A program made the position numbers and the translations under genes. This document shows, in pieces, positions 7,201 to 13,228 of a stretch of DNA of 13,228 nucleotides. The first letter of the stretch is position 1, and the number at the start of each line of letters is the position of its first letter. Below the pieces are notes generated by a model. The model did not search any database. It was not told where the DNA came from and saw only the letters and a list, made by a program, of their open reading frames with translations. The stretch lies in NCBI GenBank assembly GCA_003024985.2, contig PXIH01S0030942.1; one strand, 5' to 3'. This stretch comes from Euperipatoides rowelli (Eukaryota > Onychophora > Udeonychophora > Euonychophora > Peripatopsidae).

Positions 7201-9374
7201 GTTCAATAAATATAATAATTTTACAGAAAAAATTATACCTTGATAAACTATTAGAATTCAGCAAGCATTATTTTGTCTTAAAATAATATGAATTGCTTAC
7301 CTCATGAAAAGGAACTTTAGCTCCATTGGCTATTCCTTTTAATTCTTTTACATATTGAGGAAAAATCTGTTCACATGATTTTAAATAACCATTATAAATC
7401 TGTTAAAATAAAAATGTTATTTTAATAAGCCTAAACAAATAGAAAACAAAATAATACACCATTACTAAAACAAATGCTAACCTTTTTACCCGTTTCACTG
7501 TAATAAAATGGGATATACTGATTTTGAAGAAAAGCTAAAGAACGAAGAAAATTCTGGATTAACAGTTGGAAAGTTAGACCCTACAATTATAAAAAGTAAA
7601 AATTAAATCAATAATAATAATAATAAAAAAGGGATTTATTAATTAAATTACTGAATATTTTTTTTCCATATCATTTGCTCTTTTACTAATTTTTAAATAA
7701 GCTTTTTACTACATTCAATCCCTAAATTTAGGATAGTGGTCCATGATGTAAGCTACAAACAAATATCAACAGATCCGTGATCCTATCTGATTATTATGAT
7801 TAGGTAGGCATACTGTAGATCTATAATGATCCATGATCATTTTTAATTATTATGATTACATAGATCTATAATGATCCGTGATCATATTTGATTACGATTA
7901 CATACTGTAGATCTACAGTATAATGATCCGTGAACAATATTTGATTATTACATAGATCTATAATGATCTATGATCATATTTGATTATGATTACATACAGT
8001 AGATCTATAATTTTCCATGATCATCATATTTGATTATATTGCATAGATCTATAATGATGACGTGGTCATCATAATTTTGATTACATAAATCTATAATGAT
8101 CTGTGATCTATTTGATTATGATTACATATGATTAATAATGATACATGATCATATTTGAGTATTATGATTACATACTGTATGTCTATGATCCGTGATCATC
8201 ATATTTGATTATTATGACTCCATAGATCTATATTGATCCATGACCAAACTTGGACGGCGTTATGCAATAACCAGTCAAGCCACATTGGTATAGTTTTGAG
8301 TAAAATGCATTTAAAGTTTGCAATGTAAGCATAAATGCATGTAACACTGTTGATATTTCAGTCTTTATATAGCAGATCAATGCAGATATAGGCTAGCTTA
8401 ACTGATTTGAAGGCATAGAAAAGAAACCATTATGGTTACATATAGTGGGTTAACTCATTTTTATTAAAAGTATTGCATAACACCGTCCACTTATGATTAC
8501 ACAGATCTATAATGTTCCATAATTATATTTGATTATGATTACATAGATCTATAATGATCTGTGATCGTATTTGATTATGATTACATATGATTAATGATAC
8601 ATGATCATATTTGAGTATCATGATTACATACTGTATATCTATGATCCGTGATCATCATATTTGATTATATTATGACTCCATAGATCTATATTGATCCATG
8701 ATCATATTTATGATTACACAGATCTATAATGTTCCATAATTATATTTGATTATGATTACATACTGTAGATCTATAATGATCCGTGATCATCATTTGATTA
8801 TGATTACAGATCTGTAATGATCTGCGATCTTCATATTATGAATTTATGATTACATAGATCTATATTGATCCATGGTCATATTTTATTATGACTACATAGA
8901 TCTATAATGATCTATGACCATCATATTTGATTACGATTACTTACAGCAATCTACGGACCATGATCATATTTGATTATGATGATTACATAGATCTATAATG
9001 ACCTGTATCATTAAATTTAATTATTATAACAGCAGATATATAAGGATATGTGATCATCATATTTAATTATTATTATATACATCTATGTTCTGCAATCTTA
9101 TTTATTTATGATTATATAAATCTATTATGATTTATGATGATTACATATAGATCTTTTATAATGATTATATTATGATTACGTAGATCTATTTATATTTATT
9201 AAGATTACATACAGTAGATCCAACACAAACAGTACATGCATCTACAATGGCGATTAGATTTATTTATGTTTTTCATTCAAATAGATATTTTAAATAACTT
9301 ACAATATTGTATCCCACTTCATAATGAGTACCAGCAGTGACTAACATAGGTAAACAACATCGTCGAGCAGACAT
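1021..9374 (-). CDS. Tan / carcinine hydrolase-like C45 family Ntn-hydrolase, 5' half (five exons, 3' end outside window)
   Basis: Join of 9374-9303, 7580-7482, 7399-7301, 4969-4877 and 1246-1021 on the minus strand. All four internal junctions are phase 0 with GT/AG borders. The join gives 196 residues plus one base and stays open throughout. Seen: an N-terminal segment with TAGTHYEVGYNI (residues 13-24), FPQYVKELKGIANGAKVPFH (70-89), a predicted nucleophile at FGCTT (Cys111), GHNEDA (125-130) and CYPGHLAGFTM. This order is that of Drosophila Tan (beta-alanyl-dopamine/carcinine hydrolase) and its relatives. These are made as a precursor that cuts itself before the cysteine to give two subunits. 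Asp129 lies 18 residues after Cys111, the spacing I recall for a conserved Asp in fungal penicillin acyltransferase. Family members are about 350-390 residues, so roughly half is missing to the left. Cys111 sits about 11 residues earlier than in fly Tan, and the sequence is clearly diverged. The substrate outside insects is therefore uncertain, and I give no symbol. Confidence 0.88.
3504..3515. repeat. Homopolymer run (C)12
   Basis: Twelve consecutive C on the plus strand within intron 4, followed within about 90 bases by another pyrimidine-rich patch (caccccctattgcccctcct). Such runs are unusual in otherwise AT-rich DNA and are prone to length error in assembly. Confidence 0.9.
3786..3955 (-). 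pseudogene. GC-rich coding-like fragment of unknown origin inside intron 4
   Basis: About 170 bp of strikingly GC-rich DNA in an AT-rich intron. Read on the minus strand from 3954 it is open for about 56 codons. By my count about 42 of these end in G or C, unlike the A/T-ending codons of the surrounding gene. The conceptual peptide begins with a hydrophobic stretch (LCLALLVL), followed by DMYSYSELIDRAPNTGTVF and later GALNALDWLGSDAVNPRPRS. Minus-strand TTTTAATAATCTCAG just before it looks like a splice acceptor. No good donor follows; the GC-rich block ends abruptly in AGTTTTTTA. I do not recognise the protein. It could be a fragment of a transferred gene, an endogenous viral piece, a GC-rich transposon, or one exon of a nested gene. 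Confidence 0.4.
4112..4200 (-). pseudogene. tRNA-like remnant, possibly from a tRNA-derived SINE
   Basis: On the minus strand, TGTTCGATTCC (4129-4119) matches the pol III B-box consensus GGTTCGANTCC at 10 of 11 positions. It is followed by TGCCAC, like the 3' half of a tRNA. Upstream lies a tRNA-like middle segment (GACTTTAGAATGGAAAACC). The T-stem pairs at only about three of five positions, the anticodon stem is poor, and no convincing A box is present. It is therefore not a functional tRNA. It may be a decayed tRNA gene or the head of an old SINE. Confidence 0.35.
4877..4969 (-). CDS. Tan-like gene, coding exon 4 with predicted catalytic cysteine
   Basis: Thirty-one codons (residues 91-121), from LFLLHLAGEI to TVIVNSTNQ. 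It carries DFGCTT, where C45-family precursors self-cleave between Gly110 and Cys111 to expose the N-terminal nucleophile. The acceptor is TGTTTTCTTTTAG before 4969. The donor GTAAGA (4876-4871) is followed at once by 17 T residues on the minus strand. Insect Tan usually reads GCST here, whereas this protein has GCTT. Confidence 0.88.
4970..7300 (-). other. Intron 3 of the Tan-like gene
   Basis: A 2,331-bp intron between exons 3 and 4 with a GTAAGC donor. It is AT-rich with no tandem array. Near 5879-5934 the palindrome-containing 10-mer TTGTGTTAAC occurs twice, 46 bp apart, without obvious meaning. A mariner fragment on the opposite strand occupies about 6167-6418. The rest has no feature I recognise. 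Confidence 0.75.
6167..6418 (+). mobile_element. Degenerate mariner-family transposase, C-terminal fragment
   Basis: The plus-strand frame contains FTSDQDVKEAVHLWL, then FFYEGIKLVQR, a TGA stop at 6353-6355, and in the same frame NKCVEKQWEYVKKYY. This is the conserved C-terminal pattern of mariner transposases ('DVK.AV..WL...FY.GI..LV.RW.KC....YVEK'). The stop falls exactly where the family has Trp (TGG), so a single G-to-A change explains it. Just upstream, the segment that should carry the last part of the catalytic domain is scrambled: a short DFNI match in another frame suggests a frameshift. The N-terminal domain, most of the DDE core and terminal inverted repeats were not found. It is a dead relic inserted antisense within intron 3. 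Confidence 0.7.
7301..7399 (-). CDS. Tan-like gene, coding exon 3
   Basis: Thirty-three codons (residues 58-90), starting IYNGYLKSCEQIFPQY. It contains the best-conserved part of the pro-region, the family's 'P.YV.EL.G.A.GA.V.F' pattern. The acceptor is TTTTAACAG and the donor is GTAAGC at 7300-7295. Both ends are phase 0. Confidence 0.87.
7400..7481 (-). other. Intron 2 of the Tan-like gene (82 bp)
   Basis: A minimal-size intron with a GTTAGC donor and a TTTTAACAG acceptor. It contains only AT-rich sequence. Its small size contrasts with the 1.7-3.6 kb of its neighbours, which have collected repeats. Confidence 0.85.
7482..7580 (-). CDS. Tan-like gene, coding exon 2
   Basis: Thirty-three codons (residues 25-57), from GLTFQLLIQNFL to YYSETGKK. 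The acceptor is ATAATTGTAG before 7580. The donor is GTTAGC at 7481-7476, a weaker variant than the GTAAG donors of the other exons. The GLTFQLLIQNFL stretch corresponds to the GRTFKSLIQNFL-type helix after the N-terminal strand in insect Tan. An 82-bp intron separates it from exon 3. Confidence 0.85.
7608..7626. repeat. Short (AAT)n microsatellite
   Basis: About six consecutive ATA/AAT units on the plus strand, within about 30 bases of the acceptor of coding exon 2. Read on the minus strand it is a TTA-rich tract near the branch-point region. Confidence 0.7.
8252..8268 (+). repeat. Left terminal inverted repeat of the MITE-like element
   Basis: GGACGGCGTTATGCAAT, differing from the right-end copy at one position (C/T at base 7). 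Confidence 0.88.
8472..8488 (-). repeat. Right terminal inverted repeat of the MITE-like element
   Basis: Read on the minus strand, GGACGGTGTTATGCAAT. It is followed on the plus strand by the second ACTT target copy. Confidence 0.88.
8493..8709. repeat. One copy of a higher-order repeat (about 217 bp, five units)
   Basis: The segment 'gattacacagatctataat' plus 'gttccataattatatttgat', starting in the ttatgattac at 8491, recurs starting at 8708, an offset of 217 bp. The last part of this copy (8525-8709, including 'gattacatatgattaatgat', 'gactccatagatctatattg') is matched at about 8077-8251 to the left. The offset there is about 460, or about 219 once the 241 bp of element plus duplicated target are removed. 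Five adjacent variant units were thus amplified as a block. Confidence 0.75.
9303..9374 (-). CDS. Tan-like gene, coding exon 1 (start codon)
   Basis: Encodes residues 1-24, beginning MSARRCC and ending HYEVGYNI. The ATG at 9374-9372 is chosen because it places THYEVGY at the distance from Met usual for the Tan family. The donor GTAAGT is at 9302-9297. Just upstream, minus-strand TTATTATTTTGCTTTAG (AG at 9382-9381) reads as a splice acceptor six bases before ATCACTATG. The 5' UTR is therefore probably completed by a non-coding exon further right, which I cannot locate. Confidence 0.85.
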
Positions 9375-9380
9375 AGTGAT

Positions 9381-10375
9381 CTAAAGCAAAATAATAACTG
9401 GACCTATATTAAAAAAAGTAAAACTTTAATAGATTGAGGGAATTCAAATTTAAAGTTGAAAATTAAAGATTCTAAAAAAAAAAAAAGAATTTCTCAAAGA
9501 CTTTAAGGAATTAAAATTTAATACATTAGCTTGCACAACTAAAATAATTAATTCTGAAATACAACTAACTACAGAAGTATAAAGTTCAGAAAATATTCTG
9601 AAATAGTTTTTTTATCTACAAATTTTTCTAAACATATGTTTTTGTAATTACAAAAAAAAACTAATTGAAAAATAGTCTAGAAAGAATTCAATCATAAAAT
9701 TCACGATAAGCTATAAAACTTGTTCAATTTTTCCTAAGTCAGTGACACAAAATAAAATTTCAAATGGATAAAATTGAAAATAATGAACTCCGGTTGCCAC
9801 TAAGCATTTCCCATAATAGACCAGCTAATGCCGCTGCTAAAGGAGGGGATAAAATTTATAATAAATTTAGATTTCTTTTTTAATATGAATAGCCTAATTC
9901 AAAACTTTTGAAGTTAATAAGTAAGCCTACAAAACATTTGGTGTACTAACAATCTATATAAGTTTATTCAAATTGAAATTTAGGATAGGCTACACAAAAA
10001 CTCTAACCCAAAAGGATGTAGGTTTTATTTACAACCGAGATAAGAAATAATATTAGAAAATAATAAATAAGGTACAAGAATGGATAAATTAATAAAAAAT
10101 GTCAAATAGTATCATTAATATATTTTAACATTGCAGGTACTGGTGACAGAGTGTATCTCTTGGTTCTTAGCCTATATAGGGGTGTAAAAATTTATTAGAA
10201 TTCCTAGTCGCATATACTGTATCTCTACATATACTTGGTTTATAATTATCAAATTATTTTATAAAAGAAATGGCAATTTTTTTAATAGAGTAAGTCTTCT
10301 CATTTCTAGTGAAGTCAATTGCAAAACTTGCAAAGCATTATCATAACTTACTGATGGAAGTTATTAAAACTTCCA
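9381..10375. other. Upstream (5' side) region of the Tan-like gene, nothing recognised
   Basis: AT-rich sequence on the 5' side of exon 1 of the minus-strand gene. It is probably a 5' intron, because of the acceptor-like AG at 9382-9381. I see no TATA/initiator pair I would trust, no coding exon and no clear repeat. Confidence 0.5.
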
Positions 10376-10884
10376 TTGCCCAGTCAATTATTTTTAAAGT
10401 GTGATATCATTTTGATTTATAAAGAAGTTGTGTTAAAATATAATACAAATGGTTATTTTGTGCTTAATGGAAGACCAAATTTGAGGAAACATAAGTTTCA
10501 ATTGAAGATTACATTTAGTAAGAATAACAATTTTATTAATTCCCTATTTAGAAGAAGTTAACTTTATTGGAACAATTTGCCAATTGTTTTTTTTTTGAGG
10601 GTGGCTTCATAAGAAGAAAATTTCGATATATATATATTTAATGGGATCACTTAGAGATATTGGAAATTGGATAAACTTGTTAAATAGTATTATAACAAAT
10701 AATTTGTGTGTTTTGTTGATTAGAAAAGGAACTAACCTTACTTCTATCTGTAAGTCAGCTTTATCACTTTGTGTGTTCTATATTGCCTGTCATAATGTAT
10801 GTTGTTTTCATATTTTGTATTTGTATATCACTGTAAAAGCGAGAGCTTAACCTTTTGTGATAAATAAATTATTATTATTATTGA
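10376..10884 (+). mobile_element. 3' end of a dead LINE (CR1/L2/Jockey-like non-LTR retrotransposon)
   Basis: An AT-rich frame open from 10376 contains GRPNLRKHKFQLK and FINSLFRRS. It reaches a TAA at 10559-10561 and continues in frame with LYWNNLP. The combined pattern 'F..R....WN.LP' is the C-terminal hallmark of many CR1/L2/Jockey-type reverse transcriptases. About 300 bp later the sequence ends in GATAAATAAATTATTATT and a (TTA)n tail at 10869-10883, a common 3' end for these elements. The second open stretch (10641-10850) is then 3' UTR, not a gene. The 5' boundary is unclear and no reverse-transcriptase catalytic motif remains. The in-frame stop and the missing body show it is a truncated, inactive insertion. 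Confidence 0.6.
10869..10883 (+). repeat. (TTA)n tail of the LINE fragment
   Basis: About five TTA units directly after GATAAATAAA. Microsatellite 3' tails of this type mark the end of CR1/L2-like insertions. Confidence 0.65.
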
Positions 10885-11840
10885 TTACTCAAGATGACAC
10901 TTAGTACTCTTTTTTTAACTAGTTCTACAACTTATTACATTGACTTTCAGTAATCGAACTAGTCAAACAAGGCCTGATGTAACAAAATTAATATAGACTG
11001 TTTTAAGTATTTCAACACTAATTTTCATTCATTTTAGACGCTCAGTCATAACAATCTTTTGTTAGCCCTCGATACTATATATTCAACATGTGAGTGCCAA
11101 CCAGTCATCGCCTGAATGAAAACAACAAGTATTTTAAAAACACTCACCCTTTTGATCACTGCATTTTGAAAGGAAATGTCAACAAAAGGACTACAAGAAT
11201 AATCATAAATCACGATGAATGATTTTTGGAGGATTAATGGTCATACCACAATGTTTTGAATCACCATCAATCTCATTGCCAATTTATGTACTATATAACT
11301 CAAATGAGAATCACTAGTTATACAAACTGTGTTCTTCTTTATTGCATTATGCAATATGTTTAATATATAGTCCTGTGTATATAATAGCAGGGAGCCCAAC
11401 TATAGTCTACCGTAGGCCACAAATGGTACTCTTTTCAAGTCAACTATAGAATATATATTATATTTTCATAGTAATTTGACAGACTAAATTCCAATTTTAT
11501 TCTTTAAAAGTACTAGATAAATAAGGAAAGCTACCCTGTGCCTACAAAGAACTATTTCAGGCTGATTCTGGAATAATTGCTGTTTGCTATATACCGTAGT
11601 TTACCAGCAAATTTCAGAGCCCACCTTTTACCCTAAATTTTCAAAAATTCCCCCCTAGAGCAGGGGTCATAGAAAGCCAAAAATAGCACCTGGGATATGC
11701 TTTATCAGGACTTTAAAAAAATTAAACATCATTGTGCTAGGATAGGTGGTTGAGTAGTAAATCTTATATTGTTCTAGGGATAGTCAGAAAATAATTAGGC
11801 CTACATCAAAAATTTAAAAAAAAATTAGGGAGACTTCATT

Positions 11841-11901
11841 CTCCCTCCCACTAGAGCTTTACCCCTGGTCTCTGCAGGGAGGGGGGAGGAAGCTTTCCTC
11901 C
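11841..11901. repeat. C/G-rich foldable segment with two overlapping hairpins
   Basis: CTCCCTCCC (11841-11849) can pair with GGGAGGGGG (11877-11885), 8 of 9, over a 27-nt loop. The alternative stem GGAGGAA (11885-11891) pairs perfectly with TTCCTCC (11895-11901) over a 3-nt loop. The G-rich arm could also form a G-quadruplex-type structure. It may be the end of an old DNA transposon; I found no partner end. Confidence 0.5.
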
Positions 11902-12127
11902 AGACACCCATAAAATTTTTGGGCGTTCCCACTTCGTTTAAATGATATGCCTAGATTATAGTGAATAGAGAATTTTGATGGTTATTTTACTAGTTATTAG
12001 GGTTAGGCTATTATCCATCTGGGATTATTTAGGCTAGTCCAGGAATCTAAAAATACGTCCGGAGACAGTGATTAGGACATTGTCATGGACTTTTAAATTT
12101 TTTGAAACGTTTCTTTTTAACTGTCAT

Positions 12128-12136
12128 CCCCCCCCC
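12128..12136. repeat. Homopolymer run (C)9
   Basis: Nine consecutive C on the plus strand. It is followed by ttccttcagacactcc, which resembles tttcctccagacaccc near 11895. Confidence 0.85.
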
Positions 12137-12316
12137 TTCCTTCAGACACTCCTTGGTAATGTTATAAAATATTAATTTAACTTTGTATTTTTAATTATAT
12201 ATTACCAACAATAACTAAATTAATAACCATTTACTGCAAATGAATCTGTGCACATTTATAATGTAATGTGAAATAGTGTTAAGTATTTTAGGGAGACAGC
12301 TGGTCGGCTTATAAAT

Positions 12317-12329
12317 GGGGGGGGGGGGG
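12317..12329. repeat. Homopolymer run (G)13
   Basis: Thirteen consecutive G on the plus strand, the longest G/C homopolymer in the window. Its true length may differ from the assembly. Confidence 0.9.
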
Positions 12330-12950
12330 TGGTCTGGGTCATATCTACGAATCTGGTTCTAATTCTGAAGTTATAAAGCCATTTAATTTTTGTCATTACT
12401 AGAGGTAAGAAAATGTCAGGAAATCTGTCAATAAAAAGATGGAACCCTTACTAGTTCTATTTGTAGTATTATGAGTTCGAGTTCCTTAGTTGACATCATT
12501 TATTTGATATACGCCGACTTACAAGACTCAGGAAAATATTTAAAAATCTTATTTTGTTAATGAGCTGTGAGAAAAGAGAAAATAAACCTAACTTTTCCAT
12601 TTAATTTAACAATACCAAAAAAATTTGTAAAGGTTAACCTTATGTAATAAAATATTTCTACTAGATGGTGCCACCTACTATACGCTAGTAATTCAAAGAA
12701 AATTTATTAAAATCTTCATTGCACTCATTTCGCAGTTGCCTTGAATCTAAATATACAGCACAATCACCTTCGTAGACCACTTACTGGAATGTGAGGCTGC
12801 TTTGAAAAATTACACCCTAGCAAGGGAATAGACTTCTCACACATACTAATAGTAGCAATCAAAATTTGCATGTAAATATTATAGCCTACTTATGCGACAA
12901 TATGCGTCCATTATCAGCCATGCCAACAGTTTGGATTCCTCCAGCTCAAA

Positions 12951-12963
12951 AACAGCCAATCAG
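12951..12963 (+). promoter_or_regulatory. Possible CCAAT box (NF-Y type)
   Basis: The sequence acagccaatcaga contains CCAATCAG, a full match to the usual NF-Y core. It sits about 90 bp left of a slightly CpG-richer stretch. A promoter of a plus-strand gene to the right, or of the minus-strand Tan-like gene, is possible. The motif is short and no TATA or transcript evidence supports it. Confidence 0.2.
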
Positions 12964-13228
12964 AGGTCGGCTTTCATTTTAGCTGCAGTATAGTATGTTA
13001 TTTTATTTATTACTTTATTTTTTAATATGCTTTAATATTTGTTAAAGTAAGAGTCCGCCAGTCCGTGCTCGGTTACGGTTAAAGATCCTTTAATTTGCTA
13101 TTATATTCATTTTGGTGATGGAGTCGGAATGCAGTTGGTTTATTATTATAGTTAGTTTTGGGCTGGAGCAAAACAAGAAATGTCTAAATACTGACAAATA
13201 TAATCGGTTTCAACCGCGTTTTTGACAT

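Larger units (their letters stand above)
8252..8488. mobile_element. 237-bp MITE-like element with 17-bp TIRs and 4-bp target duplication
   Basis: Non-repeat sequence that splits the tandem array. Its ends are inverted repeats: GGACGGCGTTATGCAAT at 8252-8268 and the complement of GGACGGTGTTATGCAAT at 8472-8488 (16 of 17 match). Inner inverted segments AGTCAAGCCAC (8273-8283) and AGTTAACCCAC (complement of 8445-8455) match 9 of 11. ACTT flanks both sides (8248-8251 and 8489-8492). The related array copy at about 8693-8721 has the same flanks with a single ATTT at that position and no insert, so it is an empty site. There is no coding capacity. It is a non-autonomous DNA transposon; the superfamily is not assigned. 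Confidence 0.85.
7771..9220. repeat. GATC-rich tandem array, unit about 43 bp, roughly 28 copies
   Basis: The array repeats a unit close to 'ttgattatgattacatagatctataatgatccgtgatcata', in which I counted about 10 copies left and about 18 right of the element at 8252-8488. Two unit types alternate irregularly: short ones with 'tacatagatct' and longer ones with 'tacatactgtagatct'. Each unit carries two dyads, the perfect palindrome TAGATCTA and the hairpin ATGATC-cgt-GATCAT. Copies degrade toward the right end (9030-9220). No open frame runs through it. It is a satellite-like minisatellite within intron 1. Boundaries are good to about one unit. Confidence 0.9.
7581..9302 (-). other. Intron 1 of the Tan-like gene
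   Basis: A 1,722-bp intron with a GTAAGT donor, most of which is the tandem array at 7771-9220. A short (AAT)n run lies at about 7608-7626 near its 3' end. No nested coding sequence was seen. Confidence 0.8.
10885..13228. other. Right-hand non-coding region
   Basis: No exon or intact element recognised. It contains G/C-rich patches unusual for this window (11640-11660, 11841-11901, (C)9 at 12128-12136, (G)13 at 12317-12329) and a CCAAT-box-like site near 12953. The last 190 bases (from about 13050) are somewhat richer in CpG (cgccagtccg, ctcggttacgg) than the rest. Confidence 0.5.

Noticed and set aside
7771-9220. CRISPR-like array
   Set aside because: Units are contiguous and imperfect with no unique spacers between constant repeats, and the setting is a eukaryotic intron.
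10641-10850. 69-codon open frame on the plus strand as an independent small gene
   Set aside because: It lies between the reverse-transcriptase C-terminus and the (TTA)n tail, so it is better read as LINE 3' UTR.
11140-11180. Minus-strand AAAAGG|GTGAGTG as a donor of an upstream exon
   Set aside because: The nearest acceptor would create an intron of only about 40 bp, and there is no coherent open frame around it.
12470-12486. gagttcgagttcc as a second tRNA-like B box
   Set aside because: It has an extra base relative to GGTTCGANTCC and no tRNA-like sequence upstream.
12755-12790. Minus-strand CATTCCA|GTAAGTGG as the donor of a 5' non-coding exon of the Tan-like gene
   Set aside because: The donor motif is good but nothing else (start site, transcript evidence, reading frame) supports an exon; one such match is expected by chance in several kb.

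Overview
This is a window of AT-rich eukaryotic (animal) nuclear DNA. Evidence: one gene split by introns with GT/AG borders, pieces of animal-type transposons, and an intronic satellite-like tandem array. There are no operons, ribosome sites or long ORFs. The species cannot be fixed from the sequence. The protein encoded is related to insect Tan but clearly divergent from it, so an arthropod or another (perhaps aquatic) invertebrate is my best guess.

The gene lies on the minus strand. Five coding exons (9374-9303, 7580-7482, 7399-7301, 4969-4877, 1246-1021) join in frame into the first 196 residues of a Tan / carcinine hydrolase-like member of the C45 (acyl-CoA:6-aminopenicillanate acyltransferase-like) N-terminal-nucleophile hydrolases. 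The predicted self-cleavage site is Gly110|Cys111. The C-terminal half lies beyond the left edge of the window.

Layout from left to right. 1-1020 is the start of intron 5, with no recognisable content. Exon 5 follows. Intron 4 (1247-4876) holds an isolated GC-rich, coding-looking island (about 3786-3955) and a decayed tRNA-like sequence (about 4112-4200). After exon 4, intron 3 (4970-7300) holds a broken 3' fragment of a mariner transposase. Exons 3 and 2 are separated by an 82-bp intron. Intron 1 (7581-9302) is mostly a GATC-rich tandem array of units of about 43 bp (7771-9220). The array carries a higher-order repeat of about 217 bp and is interrupted by a clean 237-bp MITE-like insertion (8252-8488). 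Exon 1 contains the start codon. From 9381 to the right edge there is no further coding exon, only the 3' end of a dead LINE (about 10376-10884), several C/G-rich simple or foldable stretches, and a possible CCAAT box near 12950.

The window has one host gene and several unrelated mobile or repeated sequences. I see no multi-gene system. The items most worth a second look are the GC-rich coding-like island, the tandem array with its higher-order structure, and the MITE with its matching empty site inside the same array.
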